Shown piece after piece: positions 53,807-62,348 of a stretch of 64,000 nucleotides of DNA. The DNA is taken from contig NC_009976.1 in assembly GCF_000018585.1 (NCBI RefSeq), positions 1,235,982 to 1,299,981 of the forward strand, in the 5' to 3' direction. Below the pieces are notes generated by a model, which saw only the letters and a program-made list of their open reading frames with translations, searched no databases and was not told where the DNA came from. The position numbers were made by a program, and so were the translations under genes. This stretch comes from Prochlorococcus marinus str. MIT 9211. Its GTDB lineage: Bacteria; Cyanobacteriota; Cyanobacteriia; PCC-6307; Cyanobiaceae. Position 1 is the stretch's first letter; each line of letters opens with the position of its first letter.

Positions 53807-53853
53807 AAACAAAACAAGTTAAACCACTAAAAATAGTTTCTCATCTAGAGAAT

Positions 53854-54951
53854 TCAACCATTAAGAGTAATTTTTTGATTGTCTAAGTTACCGATAGCAT
53901 TTGTAACTCGCTTGAAGTCAAAGCCCAATGCACGAATTGCATGCCATAAATGACCTTGGATAAAGAAGAATCCAAGATAATAATGAACATTAGTCAGCCA
54001 TGCACGAGATGTGTGACCGGTAACAACACCATCCATGTTTCCTGTGTCTATCCAATAAGGAGAAATTCCAAATTTGATAGCAAGAGGTTCGCCATACCAA
54101 GCTTCAGGGTAAACAGTTGTGTTAGTAGCGCACCAGAATGCAGCAATAATTGCCATCCAGCCAATACCAGCTAAAGACCAAGAAAGAACGGCCTCAGCTG
54201 ACAAAACATTCTTACCTTTGAATTCAGTATATTCTCCAAGAGCTCCAGAACCCATCTTGGTTGCAATGTGGTGAGCTCCACCAAGAATCTCAGCAAAAGC
54301 CAAGAATGCATGGCCTCCCATTACATCTTCAAGGCTATCTATAGTCAAGAAGTCAAATTGATGGTTCCAAATAGCATTCAAGTTCAAGTTGTACTCAACC
54401 TGGCGAACTGCACCAATAGCAGGATCGTAAATACCATGAATTCTTGCCCATTCAACAAACCAAATACATGCAACACCAAAGAAAATCAAATGGTGTCCAA
54501 GAATAAAGGTTTGGTTATCTGGGTTATCCCATTCAAGCTTGTATCTAGCCGCTTGACGATGCTCGGGACGACCTTCAGCAAAAAGGCCTGATGAGTTTTG
54601 AGTGTCTTCACTGAAAACTATTGAGTGCAATAGTCCAGCCAGGGCATATACAAATGAACAAATCAGGTGAAAGATGCCAATGAAAGCAACATCTTGCCCG
54701 GTCCATACTCCAGCTTGGTCAAAACCAATGCCAATAGATGCCAAATGAGGGATGCTTACCATTCCTTGATGTCCCATAGGGATATCAGGGTTGTAACGGG
54801 CAAGTTCCCAAAGTGTGTTTGCGCCAGCGGTAAATGCAATCAATCCTGTATGCGCAACATGCGAGCCTATAAATCGACTTGACTTGTTGGTTACTACAGA
54901 ATTACCAACCCACCACCCGTAAGTGGGGTTTGGATTCCCATAGGTTTGCAT
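53854..54951 (-). CDS. pcb: Divinyl chlorophyll a/b-binding light-harvesting protein Pcb
   Basis: A 365-residue, six-helix protein of the CP43/IsiA superfamily, starting MQTYGNPNPTYGWWVGNS. Conserved chlorophyll-ligand His residues are seen in GSHVAHTGL, LHSIVF, LGHHLIFF, NHQFDFLT and NVHYYLGFFFIQGHLWHA. KLEWDNPDNQTFILGHH is a Pcb/IsiA block. Pcb is the major antenna of Prochlorococcus and replaces the phycobilisome. It appears alone here, with its own strong terminator. There is a longer loop with GRPEHRQAARYK before helix 3 than in the usual PcbA, so I do not assign a letter. Confidence 0.95.
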   Translation of the reverse strand: MQTYGNPNPTYGWWVGNSVVTNKSSRFIGSHVAHTGLIAFTAGANTLWELARYNPDIPMGHQGMVSIPHLASIGIGFDQAGVWTGQDVAFIGIFHLICSFVYALAGLLHSIVFSEDTQNSSGLFAEGRPEHRQAARYKLEWDNPDNQTFILGHHLIFFGVACIWFVEWARIHGIYDPAIGAVRQVEYNLNLNAIWNHQFDFLTIDSLEDVMGGHAFLAFAEILGGAHHIATKMGSGALGEYTEFKGKNVLSAEAVLSWSLAGIGWMAIIAAFWCATNTTVYPEAWYGEPLAIKFGISPYWIDTGNMDGVVTGHTSRAWLTNVHYYLGFFFIQGHLWHAIRALGFDFKRVTNAIGNLDNQKITLNG

Positions 54952-55075
54952 GAGTTAAAAAGGCTTTTTAAAACGTATAGAGATTACAGGCAATTTGGCA
55001 TTTGAAGTGCAATCAATTCAAATCCGAAATAATGCCAGCAAAAATGTTTGACTTTATTGGAGAATTTAAGTGGAT

Positions 55076-55399
55076 TTATCCTTCTTCTACTAGCTCGAAT
55101 TGCCGCAAAAGCCTAAAGACTTTTCTCAAAACAAGAACTATCCCATAAATTCCAAAGCTCAGAGGAAGAATTATTAATGGGCTAATGCTCTCCGAAGCCA
55201 AGCTTTTACCATTTTCAGCATATTCATAGCCATGACAGGGCATAAAGAATATGAGACTGCCAAAGATAATCGCCCAACCTAATAGGGCCAAAAAACCATC
55301 ACGCGTTTTCCCTTCATAAAAGCGATCAAGACCTATACCCCAGCCCACAGAAAGCAATGCAAGGCGAGTTAAAGCTTTCTTTTCATCTTTTAAGAACAT
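55076..55399 (-). CDS. TM2-domain membrane protein (107 aa)
   Basis: The motif GWGIGLDRFYEGKTRDGFLALLGW at about 19-42 fits the TM2 domain, which consists of two helices joined by a DRFYxG turn. A third hydrophobic segment (PLIILPLSFGIYGIVLVLR) follows a polar part with one Cys (MPCHGYEY). TM2 proteins are common membrane proteins of unclear role. A 14-nt palindrome precedes the start by 12 nt. Confidence 0.75.
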   Translation of the reverse strand: MFLKDEKKALTRLALLSVGWGIGLDRFYEGKTRDGFLALLGWAIIFGSLIFFMPCHGYEYAENGKSLASESISPLIILPLSFGIYGIVLVLRKVFRLLRQFELVEEG

Positions 55400-55410
55400 C
55401 TGTCTTAAGG

Positions 55411-55424
55411 CAAAATCGATTTTG
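55411..55424. repeat. Perfect 14-nt palindrome before the TM2 gene
   Basis: CAAAATCGATTTTG reads the same on both strands and lies 12 nt upstream of the ATG at 55397-55399. It is a candidate operator; such a short AT-rich palindrome could also be chance. Confidence 0.4.
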
Positions 55425-55552
55425 TTATAGCTAATAAAACCAAAAGTTGCAGGGGAATGGATCTGCCAAAAGTTAATTATCTAGAGGTTTTAATAAAATC
55501 GGCCTAAAGCAGAGGTGCCCCAAAAGCCCTAACAGCACATACTCTAAAAAAA

Positions 55553-55993
55553 TTATGCCCTTTCTAATATTCCAAGCTCAGATCGTTTAACTGAAATCAC
55601 TGATCCTTTTGAAGTCACAAAGATCTTTTCAACAATTAAACCATTACAAACAATTATAGAAACTATACTCCCTGTAAATCTACCTCTTGTCCAGTCAATT
55701 TTTTCCTCAATTATTTGATTGCAAGAACTATCTAAGAAGGGAAAGTAAGCTTTAATCAATGCCCTTATTATATCAATCCTATTTTGTATTCTGAAAGAAG
55801 GTTTAAAGCTATCAAGAAGACTTTTAGTACTCTTTTTTAGTGAGGTACTTCTAATAGAATCAAGTTCTTTTATTCTCTCAAGAAGTCTCCCATTTAACTG
55901 CCGATATGAAAATGAAATTCTGCGCCTGATCTTACTATACCTATTTACTGTTAACGCTTTCTGATTCCCTCTTAAGCAAGTTGAGACGACCAT
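55553..55993 (-). CDS. Hypothetical basic protein (146 aa)
   Basis: ATG 55991-55993 is chosen over a TTG three codons upstream. The first 65 residues are highly basic (NRYSKIRRRISFSYRQLNGRLLERIKELD) and might bind nucleic acid. The second half is a mixed alpha/beta domain (RIDIIRALIKAYFPFLDSS; TRGRFTGSIVSIIVCNGLIVEKIFVTSKG). I recognise no family. It stands between the TM2 gene and the SAP-like gene, all in one direction. Confidence 0.5.
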   Translation of the reverse strand: MVVSTCLRGNQKALTVNRYSKIRRRISFSYRQLNGRLLERIKELDSIRSTSLKKSTKSLLDSFKPSFRIQNRIDIIRALIKAYFPFLDSSCNQIIEEKIDWTRGRFTGSIVSIIVCNGLIVEKIFVTSKGSVISVKRSELGILERA

Positions 55994-56108
55994 GTTCCTC
56001 AATTTATTTTATAGTCAAAATTTACCGAACACTTAATTTTTTTCAAGCCTCATGGCTTTAATTTCAATGAATAAGAACAATTAAACTTTGTTAGCCATGT
56101 TTAATGAG

Positions 56109-56975
56109 CTAAGATTCAAATCCATATTCAATAGATAAGACCTTATCTACTAGTTGGGATTTATTCAATCTTGAGATTTTGCCAACTCCTGCCAATAACT
56201 CTCTTAATTCAGTGTTTTTCATCTCCATTAATGTAGCTTTCCTTTCTTGAAGTGAAGCCTTCTTAAAAGCTTTTGGATTCGATAAAATTAACTCAGTTAA
56301 TTGTTTACTACTACAAGTAGAAACAAGCTCAACTCCTTTTAATAAATCACGTAGCTCTTGATCACTTTTATTAGACAAAGCTTTCCTGACTTGAGCCTCT
56401 TTAATTAAATTAATTGATTTTTGATCCTTTTTATTAACTGAGGGCGTAAGTAGTCTAATAGCCTTAATGAATGACTCAGAAGTAAGTACAGTAGCCAATA
56501 ATATATGCTCTGCCAATCTATTTGTATCTATTGAAGTATCTTTAAATAGGCTAGAGAAGTAGGTTATAAAAGGCTTTTTAGGTGTTTCTTTGAGAACAAT
56601 AGGTGGAATAGTTTTTTCAAGAACAGAGGCGGTTGCCTCAATTAAACTTGCCGTCGATTCAATAAGAGCTATTTCTGGAAGTGTTTTTTGTGCAGTTTCT
56701 TCTTTTTTAGAAGGTGCTGTTAAAGCTTTGCTTTCATCAGATACATTTTGAAGTTTCTCTTGTGAAACTTTTTTGAATTCGATAGTCCTTGTTGCATAGA
56801 GAAAAAAGCAAAGAACTATAATTGATGACGCTAACACAGCAAAGACAATATCAACCTGTGAAAAGACCCTCTGAATTTGAGCTTGATCTAATAATTCTGA
56901 ATAGTGCCTTGCACCATCTTCGGTCCATCCAAGTAATCTAAGTTCTTGAGCTCTTTGGGTTAATGCTTCTGACAC
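56109..56975 (-). CDS. Membrane-anchored protein with two Rho-N/SAP-like C-terminal repeats
   Basis: It starts at GTG 56975. The order is: a short helical head (about 1-35), one membrane helix (about 42-62), a long variable linker, and a C-terminal region with two related helix-extension-helix units: KSDQELRDLLKGVELVSTCS (about 200-219) and MKNTELRELLAGVGKISRLN (about 248-267). Both share the TELRELLxGVxxxSxxxKxxL pattern of Rho-N, SAP or LEM-like nucleic-acid- or chromatin-binding motifs. A nucleoid or RNA tether at the membrane would fit, but is speculation. Confidence 0.6.
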   Translation of the reverse strand: MSEALTQRAQELRLLGWTEDGARHYSELLDQAQIQRVFSQVDIVFAVLASSIIVLCFFLYATRTIEFKKVSQEKLQNVSDESKALTAPSKKEETAQKTLPEIALIESTASLIEATASVLEKTIPPIVLKETPKKPFITYFSSLFKDTSIDTNRLAEHILLATVLTSESFIKAIRLLTPSVNKKDQKSINLIKEAQVRKALSNKSDQELRDLLKGVELVSTCSSKQLTELILSNPKAFKKASLQERKATLMEMKNTELRELLAGVGKISRLNKSQLVDKVLSIEYGFES

Positions 56976-57290
56976 GCTAATAGTGCCTTTACGAGTCTAT
57001 TATCTTTAAAATAGATTTAGTTTCTAATTAATTTTATTCATTGAAAAGAAAATGCATGAGTCCGGGCAAACTGTTTTGCATCAAGAGCAAGTCATTTCTC
57101 TGCGAAATGATCTAAGGATGATGCTTTTGTTTACTCTTAAGGGGGATATGGCACTGAACTAATGCCGGTCAATGAAAAGCCAATCAGGTCAATGATTTTA
57201 AGGCGGTCAGCTTAAGCCAAGAAAAAGTAAAAATCCATTGAAAGCCGCTTTAAAGCGAAAATTGCTCAAGTTAAAAACAAATATTATTTA
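56976..57290. other. Intergenic stretch of 315 nt with one possible short ORF and a hairpin
   Basis: Holds the 36-codon candidate at 57052-57162, inside which TCATTTC (57092-57098) pairs with GAAATGA (57104-57110). A direct repeat GGTCAATGA occurs twice near 57167 and 57187. No RNA gene is recognised. Confidence 0.4.
57052..57162 (+). CDS. Possible 36-aa microprotein
   Basis: ATG 57052 is preceded by GAAAAGAA and ends at TAA 57160-57162. The product has a polar half (MHESGQTVLHQEQVISLRN) and an amphipathic half (DLRMMLLFTLKGDMALN). The amino-acid pattern is plausible for a small peripheral membrane peptide, but at 36 codons in this composition chance is a strong alternative. Confidence 0.3.
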   Translation: MHESGQTVLHQEQVISLRNDLRMMLLFTLKGDMALN

Positions 57291-57497
57291 ATGAATGGAA
57301 TTCTTTTGTCGCTAAATGCCAAAGAATGGTTTTATTATCTATATCAACACATTCATCAACCCATGGCCGAGCAAAAAGGGAAAGAATTAGCGACAGTGTC
57401 GGTTTATCTCAATACAGGAATCGTGGCAGGCCTAGTAGGACTGGGCTTCGTTGGAGCTGCCCTTGTTTTCGGAGTCCTAACCTTGATCATTAGGTAA
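57291..57497 (+). CDS. Small single-helix membrane protein, unknown (68 aa, or 44 aa)
   Basis: The C-terminal 26 residues (NTGIVAGLVGLGFVGAALVFGVLTLIIR) form one Gly-rich helix with regular Gly spacing (GxxxGxGxxGA), suited to tight packing with other helices. The upstream part before MAEQKGKELATV may be non-coding: ATG 57363 would give a 44-residue protein of a size like small photosystem or cytochrome b6f subunits, though I cannot match it to one. No clear ribosome site precedes either start. Confidence 0.55.
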   Translation: MNGILLSLNAKEWFYYLYQHIHQPMAEQKGKELATVSVYLNTGIVAGLVGLGFVGAALVFGVLTLIIR

Positions 57498-58030
57498 AAG
57501 CTTTAAAGGGGCTTTAAAAGCTAAGTTTTCAAAATTAGCCCAACAAAGTCTGAATTCATTCTTTTAGTGTTTTTATTCATAGACCTTCTATGCAAATTTT
57601 TCTGGAACATTGTTTCAAAGCAAAGAACTTGAACACTTTTTTGATTACTCCAATCAGCGCCTACATGCTCGTAGAAGTTATATAAGAAGAATCCCTTGGG
57701 CAACAATAAATAATTCTCCAAAAGCTTTTTGGCTTACAAAAGCACCTCCCACAAAAAGAATCCTTGATCAGTCTGTAGATACAAAAGTAGTTACTATTCC
57801 CATCAACTCTTCTCATAAGAAATCCTTTTAAAGCTATAAGAAGGAGTAAAGCAAATAGAAAGTATGCTCTATTAACCTTTTTCTTTCAGTCAAATAGCAT
57901 TAGGAGCCTATTACTTAAATAACCAGTTTTTTCATATATATGATTACATTTTCTTTTTATATCGATCCGATATGGATTGAAGAATATTGAAAATAATATT
58001 CTAATAAATCTCAAGAAATTCCTCTTCGTT
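57498..58030. other. Intergenic stretch of 533 nt with hairpins, no convincing gene
   Basis: Two overlapping frames of 66 and 73 codons exist on opposite strands (57521-57831), but both need TTG and neither has convincing coding character. At the right end are two AT-rich hairpins: ATATCG-ATC-CGATAT (57959-57973) and AGAATATT-GAAAAT-AATATTCT (57981-58002). They lie just downstream of the 113-aa minus-strand gene and may help end its transcript. Confidence 0.5.
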
Positions 58031-58372
58031 TTATTTTGTTTTTTTTCTTTTATTCAAAAGATTCTCTATTACATCTTCATCAAAAAGATTTACATCTCGA
58101 TAAGATTTAAATATTTTTTCCCTCTCAGTTGACGATACAGTATCGAGCAATACCTTCAATCCATTTATAGAGCCTTCATCACCTTTTAAAACCTCTCTAA
58201 TAATGCTCTGATATAAATTTTCCCACTTATAAGGCTCTTTTTCAAAAAGATATTTTGCCTTGCTTTCATGATTAATTTTTAATAGCCTTTGTCTTTCATC
58301 TAGATCATTCTGCTCTGATTGCCAATAATCATGCAAGGGGGAAGTCCTTTTAATCAAAGCAAAGTTATTCAT
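58031..58372 (-). CDS. Hypothetical soluble helical protein (113 aa)
   Basis: A charged helical protein with HDYWQSEQNDLDERQRLLKI near the start, WENLYQSIIREVLKGDEGSINGLKVLLDTV in the middle and a lysine tail. There is no membrane segment, signal or recognised motif. It lies 108 nt after the NSS symporter stop in the same direction, so it may be at the end of that transcript. The AT-rich hairpins at 57959-58002 follow it. Confidence 0.5.
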   Translation of the reverse strand: MNNFALIKRTSPLHDYWQSEQNDLDERQRLLKINHESKAKYLFEKEPYKWENLYQSIIREVLKGDEGSINGLKVLLDTVSSTEREKIFKSYRDVNLFDEDVIENLLNKRKKTK

Positions 58373-58479
58373 TAGAATTCAAGCATTCGATAAATGATCA
58401 CTTTCTATAATCCTAAAATATCCATCAATATATACCAAGTATTATCTATCATCGATTCCTGTTTTAAATATTTAGTAGC

Positions 58480-59808
58480 TTAGGCGAACCAACCTTGAAC
58501 TAAATCTATAACACTTACAATCAGTCCAAAAGCAATAACAGGCGGAGATACCCATCGAATCATAAATTTAAGGTACCTGCGCACGCCTTGATCTGAATTA
58601 GAGCTGGCTAAGTCTTGATCATATTTGGATGGTATAAACCATCCCATCAATATAGATATCAAGAAGCCTCCTAAAATCAAGAAGACATTAAATACTGCAT
58701 CCATATTGCCTAAAAAATTTAATGAAATTGCCGAAGGTACTCCTAGTAAAAAGACAAAAAATGTTGATATCCAAACTGCCTTCCTTCTAGTCCAACCAAG
58801 TCTATCAATCATTGAAGATACAGGAACTTCCAGGAGAGATATAGATGAAGTTATGGCTGCGAGAAAGGCTAGCCCAAAGAAAACAGCAGCTAATAGTCGA
58901 CCGATCAAGCCAAGATTTGCGAAGCCCGTTGGTAAAGCGATAAATAATGCGCCGACTGTTGACTCACTTATCACATCTTTAAGCCCAAAGCTCATAACTA
59001 TGGGGAAAGTAATCATCCCTGCAAGCAGGCCTACCCCAGTATCAAAAGAAGCTACACCTAAAGCTTCTTTGGGTAATTTATTGTTTTTGTCAAGGTAAGA
59101 GGAATATGCCACCATTATTCCTATTCCAAGGCTTAAAGAAAAGAAAGCTTGAGTAAAGGCATTCCTAATAGTTGTCTTATCTAATAATTGAGAGGGATCC
59201 CATTTGAATAGAAATGAAGTGTAACCTTCCCAAGAACCTGAAAGTGTGGTTGCCCAAATAGCAAGAATCAAAAGTAATACAAAAAGTAGTGGCATAGCCC
59301 AACGAGTCAAGCGTTCAATCCCGCCTCTCACTCCAGCTGCTACTACTGATCCAGTAAGAACCAAGCTTATTATTTGCCCTACAAAGACACTGTTTCCACT
59401 GCTAATTCTTCCAAAGAAATCACTAGCCTCAACCATATCTACTGGAAGTCCTATAAACAAAGAATGGAAAAAGGTATCAGCTGTCCAGCCCATAATCACA
59501 GCGTAAAAGGAAAGTATTCCACAGGATGAAATAGCAAAAAGCCACCCCAATGGCTTCCAACTCTCACCAGCAGCTTGGACTGGCGCAAGGAAAGGACTAC
59601 TTGCGGTACTTCGCCCAAGAACCATCTCGCCAACCAATACTGGTAGACATACCACTAGAACAACCAAGATATAAAGCAATAGGAATGCAAGCCCCCCACC
59701 CTGAGAAGACCTATAAGCAAATCCCCAAAGATTGCCTAAACCAACTGCACTGCCTGCAGCCGCAAGCACAAAACCTAAGCCAGAGCGCCACTTCTCTCTA
59801 GTTTGCAT
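58480..59808 (-). CDS. NSS-family sodium:neurotransmitter-type symporter
   Basis: A 442-residue protein with the NSS helix-1 core AAGSAVGLGNLWGFAYRSSQGGGLAFLL (unwound Gly-rich site for Na+ and substrate), FSLSLGIGIMVAYSSYL for helix 6, and FFGLAFLAAITSSISLLEV for helix 8. About 11-12 helices. Bacterial NSS proteins take up amino acids with Na+, which suits seawater. The substrate is not readable. Confidence 0.93.
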   Translation of the reverse strand: MQTREKWRSGLGFVLAAAGSAVGLGNLWGFAYRSSQGGGLAFLLLYILVVLVVCLPVLVGEMVLGRSTASSPFLAPVQAAGESWKPLGWLFAISSCGILSFYAVIMGWTADTFFHSLFIGLPVDMVEASDFFGRISSGNSVFVGQIISLVLTGSVVAAGVRGGIERLTRWAMPLLFVLLLILAIWATTLSGSWEGYTSFLFKWDPSQLLDKTTIRNAFTQAFFSLSLGIGIMVAYSSYLDKNNKLPKEALGVASFDTGVGLLAGMITFPIVMSFGLKDVISESTVGALFIALPTGFANLGLIGRLLAAVFFGLAFLAAITSSISLLEVPVSSMIDRLGWTRRKAVWISTFFVFLLGVPSAISLNFLGNMDAVFNVFLILGGFLISILMGWFIPSKYDQDLASSNSDQGVRRYLKFMIRWVSPPVIAFGLIVSVIDLVQGWFA

Positions 59809-59888
59809 AAATCAGGTGTATTCCTAAAATTTGATTATGGGTACTAAACAGATGGAGTTCAAGAATATTTAAATCTTGTAAGAACTGA

Positions 59889-60161
59889 TCAATCAAAGAA
59901 AAATCTGATCTCCTTTTCTTTTAAACCTTCCCAGCCTGCCTTCAAAAGAAATTCATTAAGATCCTTTGCACTGAAATGCTTTGCTCCAGTTCTAACAATC
60001 CTATTTCTCATTGATTTTTGAACGCCACTCCTTTTTCTTTTTTTTTCTTTATCCATGACTCTTTTATAGAGTTTAAGCATTTCTTCTGGTATTTGGGTGC
60101 CATCAAGATCAATCCCTGCCTCAATAGCTTTATCTATAATGTCTGGTCCAAATAAGTCCAT
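59889..60161 (-). CDS. Hypothetical basic protein (90 aa)
   Basis: ATG 60159-60161 (MDLFGPDIIDKAIEAGIDLDG) is preferred to the TTG two codons upstream. The product has an acidic helical first third, then KRVMDKEKKRKRSGVQKSMRNRIVRTG, strongly basic, and a final FSAKDLNEFLLKAGWEGLKEKEIRFFFD. The central block may bind nucleic acid. It is the next gene after the DUF1330 gene, 23 nt apart. No family recognised. Confidence 0.55.
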   Translation of the reverse strand: MDLFGPDIIDKAIEAGIDLDGTQIPEEMLKLYKRVMDKEKKRKRSGVQKSMRNRIVRTGAKHFSAKDLNEFLLKAGWEGLKEKEIRFFFD

Positions 60162-60184
60162 GAGCAATGAAAATAAATAATTAT

Positions 60185-60472
60185 CTAACCAACTATTGAA
60201 AGCGTTAAGTTAGCAGCCAATCCATTTGACTTAATATATTCCTGAAAAACATCTGAATCAAAGGCTTTTTGGGCAGCCGCTTTAGATTCAAATTCCACAA
60301 TCACCCCCAACTGACCACCATCCCATTGGTTCAAATCAGAATTTTGATTTATATCTTTTGCAATAATTACGCCTCCAACCGAAAGCAGCCAAGGTATAAC
60401 TGTTTGCAGATATTCAATGAACAAGTCAGTGCTTGCAATTGTTGCTTGCTTGATCCAGTAGCCCTTGGACAC
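60185..60472 (-). CDS. DUF1330-family protein
   Basis: GTG 60470-60472 starts the recognisable domain: KGYWIKQATIASTDLFIEYLQ, VGGVIIAKD, LGVIVEFESKAAAQKAFDSD and FQEYIKSNG. That is the ferredoxin-like dimeric alpha-beta-barrel fold of DUF1330 (antibiotic-monooxygenase-like). The frame continues 43 codons further to an ATG at 60601, but that part is hydrophobic-basic and unlike the family, so I use the GTG. The product (95 residues) is a normal length. Its role is unknown. Confidence 0.7.
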   Translation of the reverse strand: MSKGYWIKQATIASTDLFIEYLQTVIPWLLSVGGVIIAKDINQNSDLNQWDGGQLGVIVEFESKAAAQKAFDSDVFQEYIKSNGLAANLTLSIVG

Positions 60473-60657
60473 AGAAAATAAAGAAAAGTTTAAGAAGTAT
60501 CGCACACCGTGCCCTGATTTGATGATGTGCGACAAATTAAACTTTATAAAATTAATCTCGCCAAAGCTTTTTAAACTTTTTGCAACCAAAAAGAATATCA
60601 AGCCATCAGAAGAGTTAAAAGGCTCATATTCTCGCTAAGCATTTGATTGATTTAATA

Positions 60658-61068
60658 ATGATTGATTCCGAAATTGACTCCTTGAAAGATCTAAATAATT
60701 TCCGTTCAGCACCAAGGTTGAGCATAAATCAATCAAAAAGATTGCTAAAAGAGCTCGCTGGTTATATTGACAACGCTGATTGGTTAACGACTGGCATTAT
60801 GGCTCCATCTAGTGAAGTTGCTATCAAGGTTATTCGAGAAATAGAGTCATTTTTTAGTTGGTCGAAGATGAACTTAGCTACAAAGCCTAATGATGCTGGA
60901 CCTGTTTTTCTTAAAGCAAATCAAAATACTGGTGATATTCATATACGTATTGAACATGGTCTAGGTGAGGGTATTCTGATGAGTTGTCAACACTTGGATG
61001 AGCAGAAAGATGCTGATACTTTTGGCCCTTTCCCTTTAGATTTCTTCAAAGAAAACAATAATCCTTGA
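60658..61068 (+). CDS. DUF1824-family protein
   Basis: ATG 60658 is preferred over TTG 60643. The 136-residue product has a helical first half (LSINQSKRLLKELAGYIDNADW) and a beta-rich second half with AGPVFLKANQNTGDIHIRIEHGLGEGILMSCQHLDE and FGPFPLDFF. This end matches the cyanobacterial DUF1824 family, whose function is unknown. It is divergent from the DUF1330 gene. Confidence 0.75.
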   Translation: MIDSEIDSLKDLNNFRSAPRLSINQSKRLLKELAGYIDNADWLTTGIMAPSSEVAIKVIREIESFFSWSKMNLATKPNDAGPVFLKANQNTGDIHIRIEHGLGEGILMSCQHLDEQKDADTFGPFPLDFFKENNNP

Positions 61069-61137
61069 GAAATGTCCTATTAGTAAATTAAATAATCAAT
61101 TTATTTAATACTTTTTAAGATTGATAATAGGGTCTAA

Positions 61138-62196
61138 CTAATATTTAACTCTGCCAACATTAGACAAAACATCTTCTAACAATCTTCTTAAAGCTAAGAG
61201 TTGATTTTTACTTCCTAAAGCTATAAGTAATTGTCCAGGCCCTATTTCAACATCCCCGCTTGGATTAGTATTCAAACTTGTTCCGTCACGAATAGCCAAG
61301 ACCATTGCTCCGCTTTTACTACCTAGTTCAAGCCCAGCCAAAGTAGGGTTGTTTAAATGTTTAAACTTATTTAGATCACTACTGAGCAAAAACTCCTCTA
61401 TCTCACATTGTGATCCCGCCAAGAGATCCAAAAAATCAACTGCAATAGGACGTAATGCAGTTGCTGCCATTGTTCTGCCAGCAGCTACATAGGGGCTAAC
61501 AACTACACTTGCCCCTGCCAACTTCAATTTATTTGCAGCTTCTTCACTTTCTGCTCTTGCTATTAGTCGACATTGAGAATTCAATCCTCGTGCACTTAAA
61601 ACCACATAAAGATTTGCAGCATCACTTGGCAGGGTTACGACTAAACTTCTACATTTTTGGATTCCAGCCAATATCAATGTCTCATCTAATGTCGCATCAG
61701 CCAATAAAACATTAAATCCTTTTGCCTCTGCCGCTTTTTGACTAGATTCATTCGCTTCGACAATCAATACTTGGACCCCTTCATATTGAAGTTCTTCAGC
61801 AATTTCTTTTCCAATTCGACCAAATCCACAAAGGATTACATGATCTTCCATACTCCTTAATCTTCGACGAAATCTAAGCTCACTCATTCTACGAAAATAA
61901 CCCGACTCAAAAAGCCGAATAAATCTTTGCAGCGTTAACTGAACAACAACCAAGCCTCCTCCAATGATTAATATTGTAACTACTCGCCCTGCTGCACTAA
62001 GCGGTTCAACTTCACCAAAGCCAATTGTGCTAATTGTAATAAGAACCATCCACAGGCAATCACCCCAATCCCATCCTTCTGTGATGCGATAGCCACATGC
62101 TCCAAGCAGGAACAAAGCCATCAATGAGAGTAATGGGCCTAACCATGGCTTAGCCAAATCTCGAAATAAAACCTTCTGATCAATTATTCGCCTCAT
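61138..62196 (-). CDS. Potassium channel with TrkA-N (RCK) domain
   Basis: The 352-residue protein has two membrane helices (about 19-38 and 68-90) flanking the pore loop with selectivity filter TIGFGE (57-62). The cytosolic NAD-binding RCK domain starts VILCGFGRIGKEIAEEL at about 118 and is followed by a TrkA-C-like domain (from about 250). This is the Kch/MthK-like architecture, forming a tetramer gated by ligand binding to the ring. K+ selectivity is read from GFG; the ligand is unknown. It converges on DUF1824. Confidence 0.93.
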   Translation of the reverse strand: MRRIIDQKVLFRDLAKPWLGPLLSLMALFLLGACGYRITEGWDWGDCLWMVLITISTIGFGEVEPLSAAGRVVTILIIGGGLVVVQLTLQRFIRLFESGYFRRMSELRFRRRLRSMEDHVILCGFGRIGKEIAEELQYEGVQVLIVEANESSQKAAEAKGFNVLLADATLDETLILAGIQKCRSLVVTLPSDAANLYVVLSARGLNSQCRLIARAESEEAANKLKLAGASVVVSPYVAAGRTMAATALRPIAVDFLDLLAGSQCEIEEFLLSSDLNKFKHLNNPTLAGLELGSKSGAMVLAIRDGTSLNTNPSGDVEIGPGQLLIALGSKNQLLALRRLLEDVLSNVGRVKY

Positions 62197-62348
62197 AAAA
62201 ATCTGGTAACCATAATCAGTAAATTAGCCTTAAAGCCTTTCACTATTCTTTAAATATAATGCTAAATAAATAAAGAAATAGCAAAAGGCATTAATATGCT
62301 AATGAACTAAATCGATTTATAGAAAATTTTAAACATTAATATCTAACT

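Noticed and set aside
57521-57831. Two overlapping frames (66 and 73 codons) on opposite strands
   Set aside because: Both begin at TTG, lack ribosome sites, overlap each other heavily, and neither has a family-like pattern.
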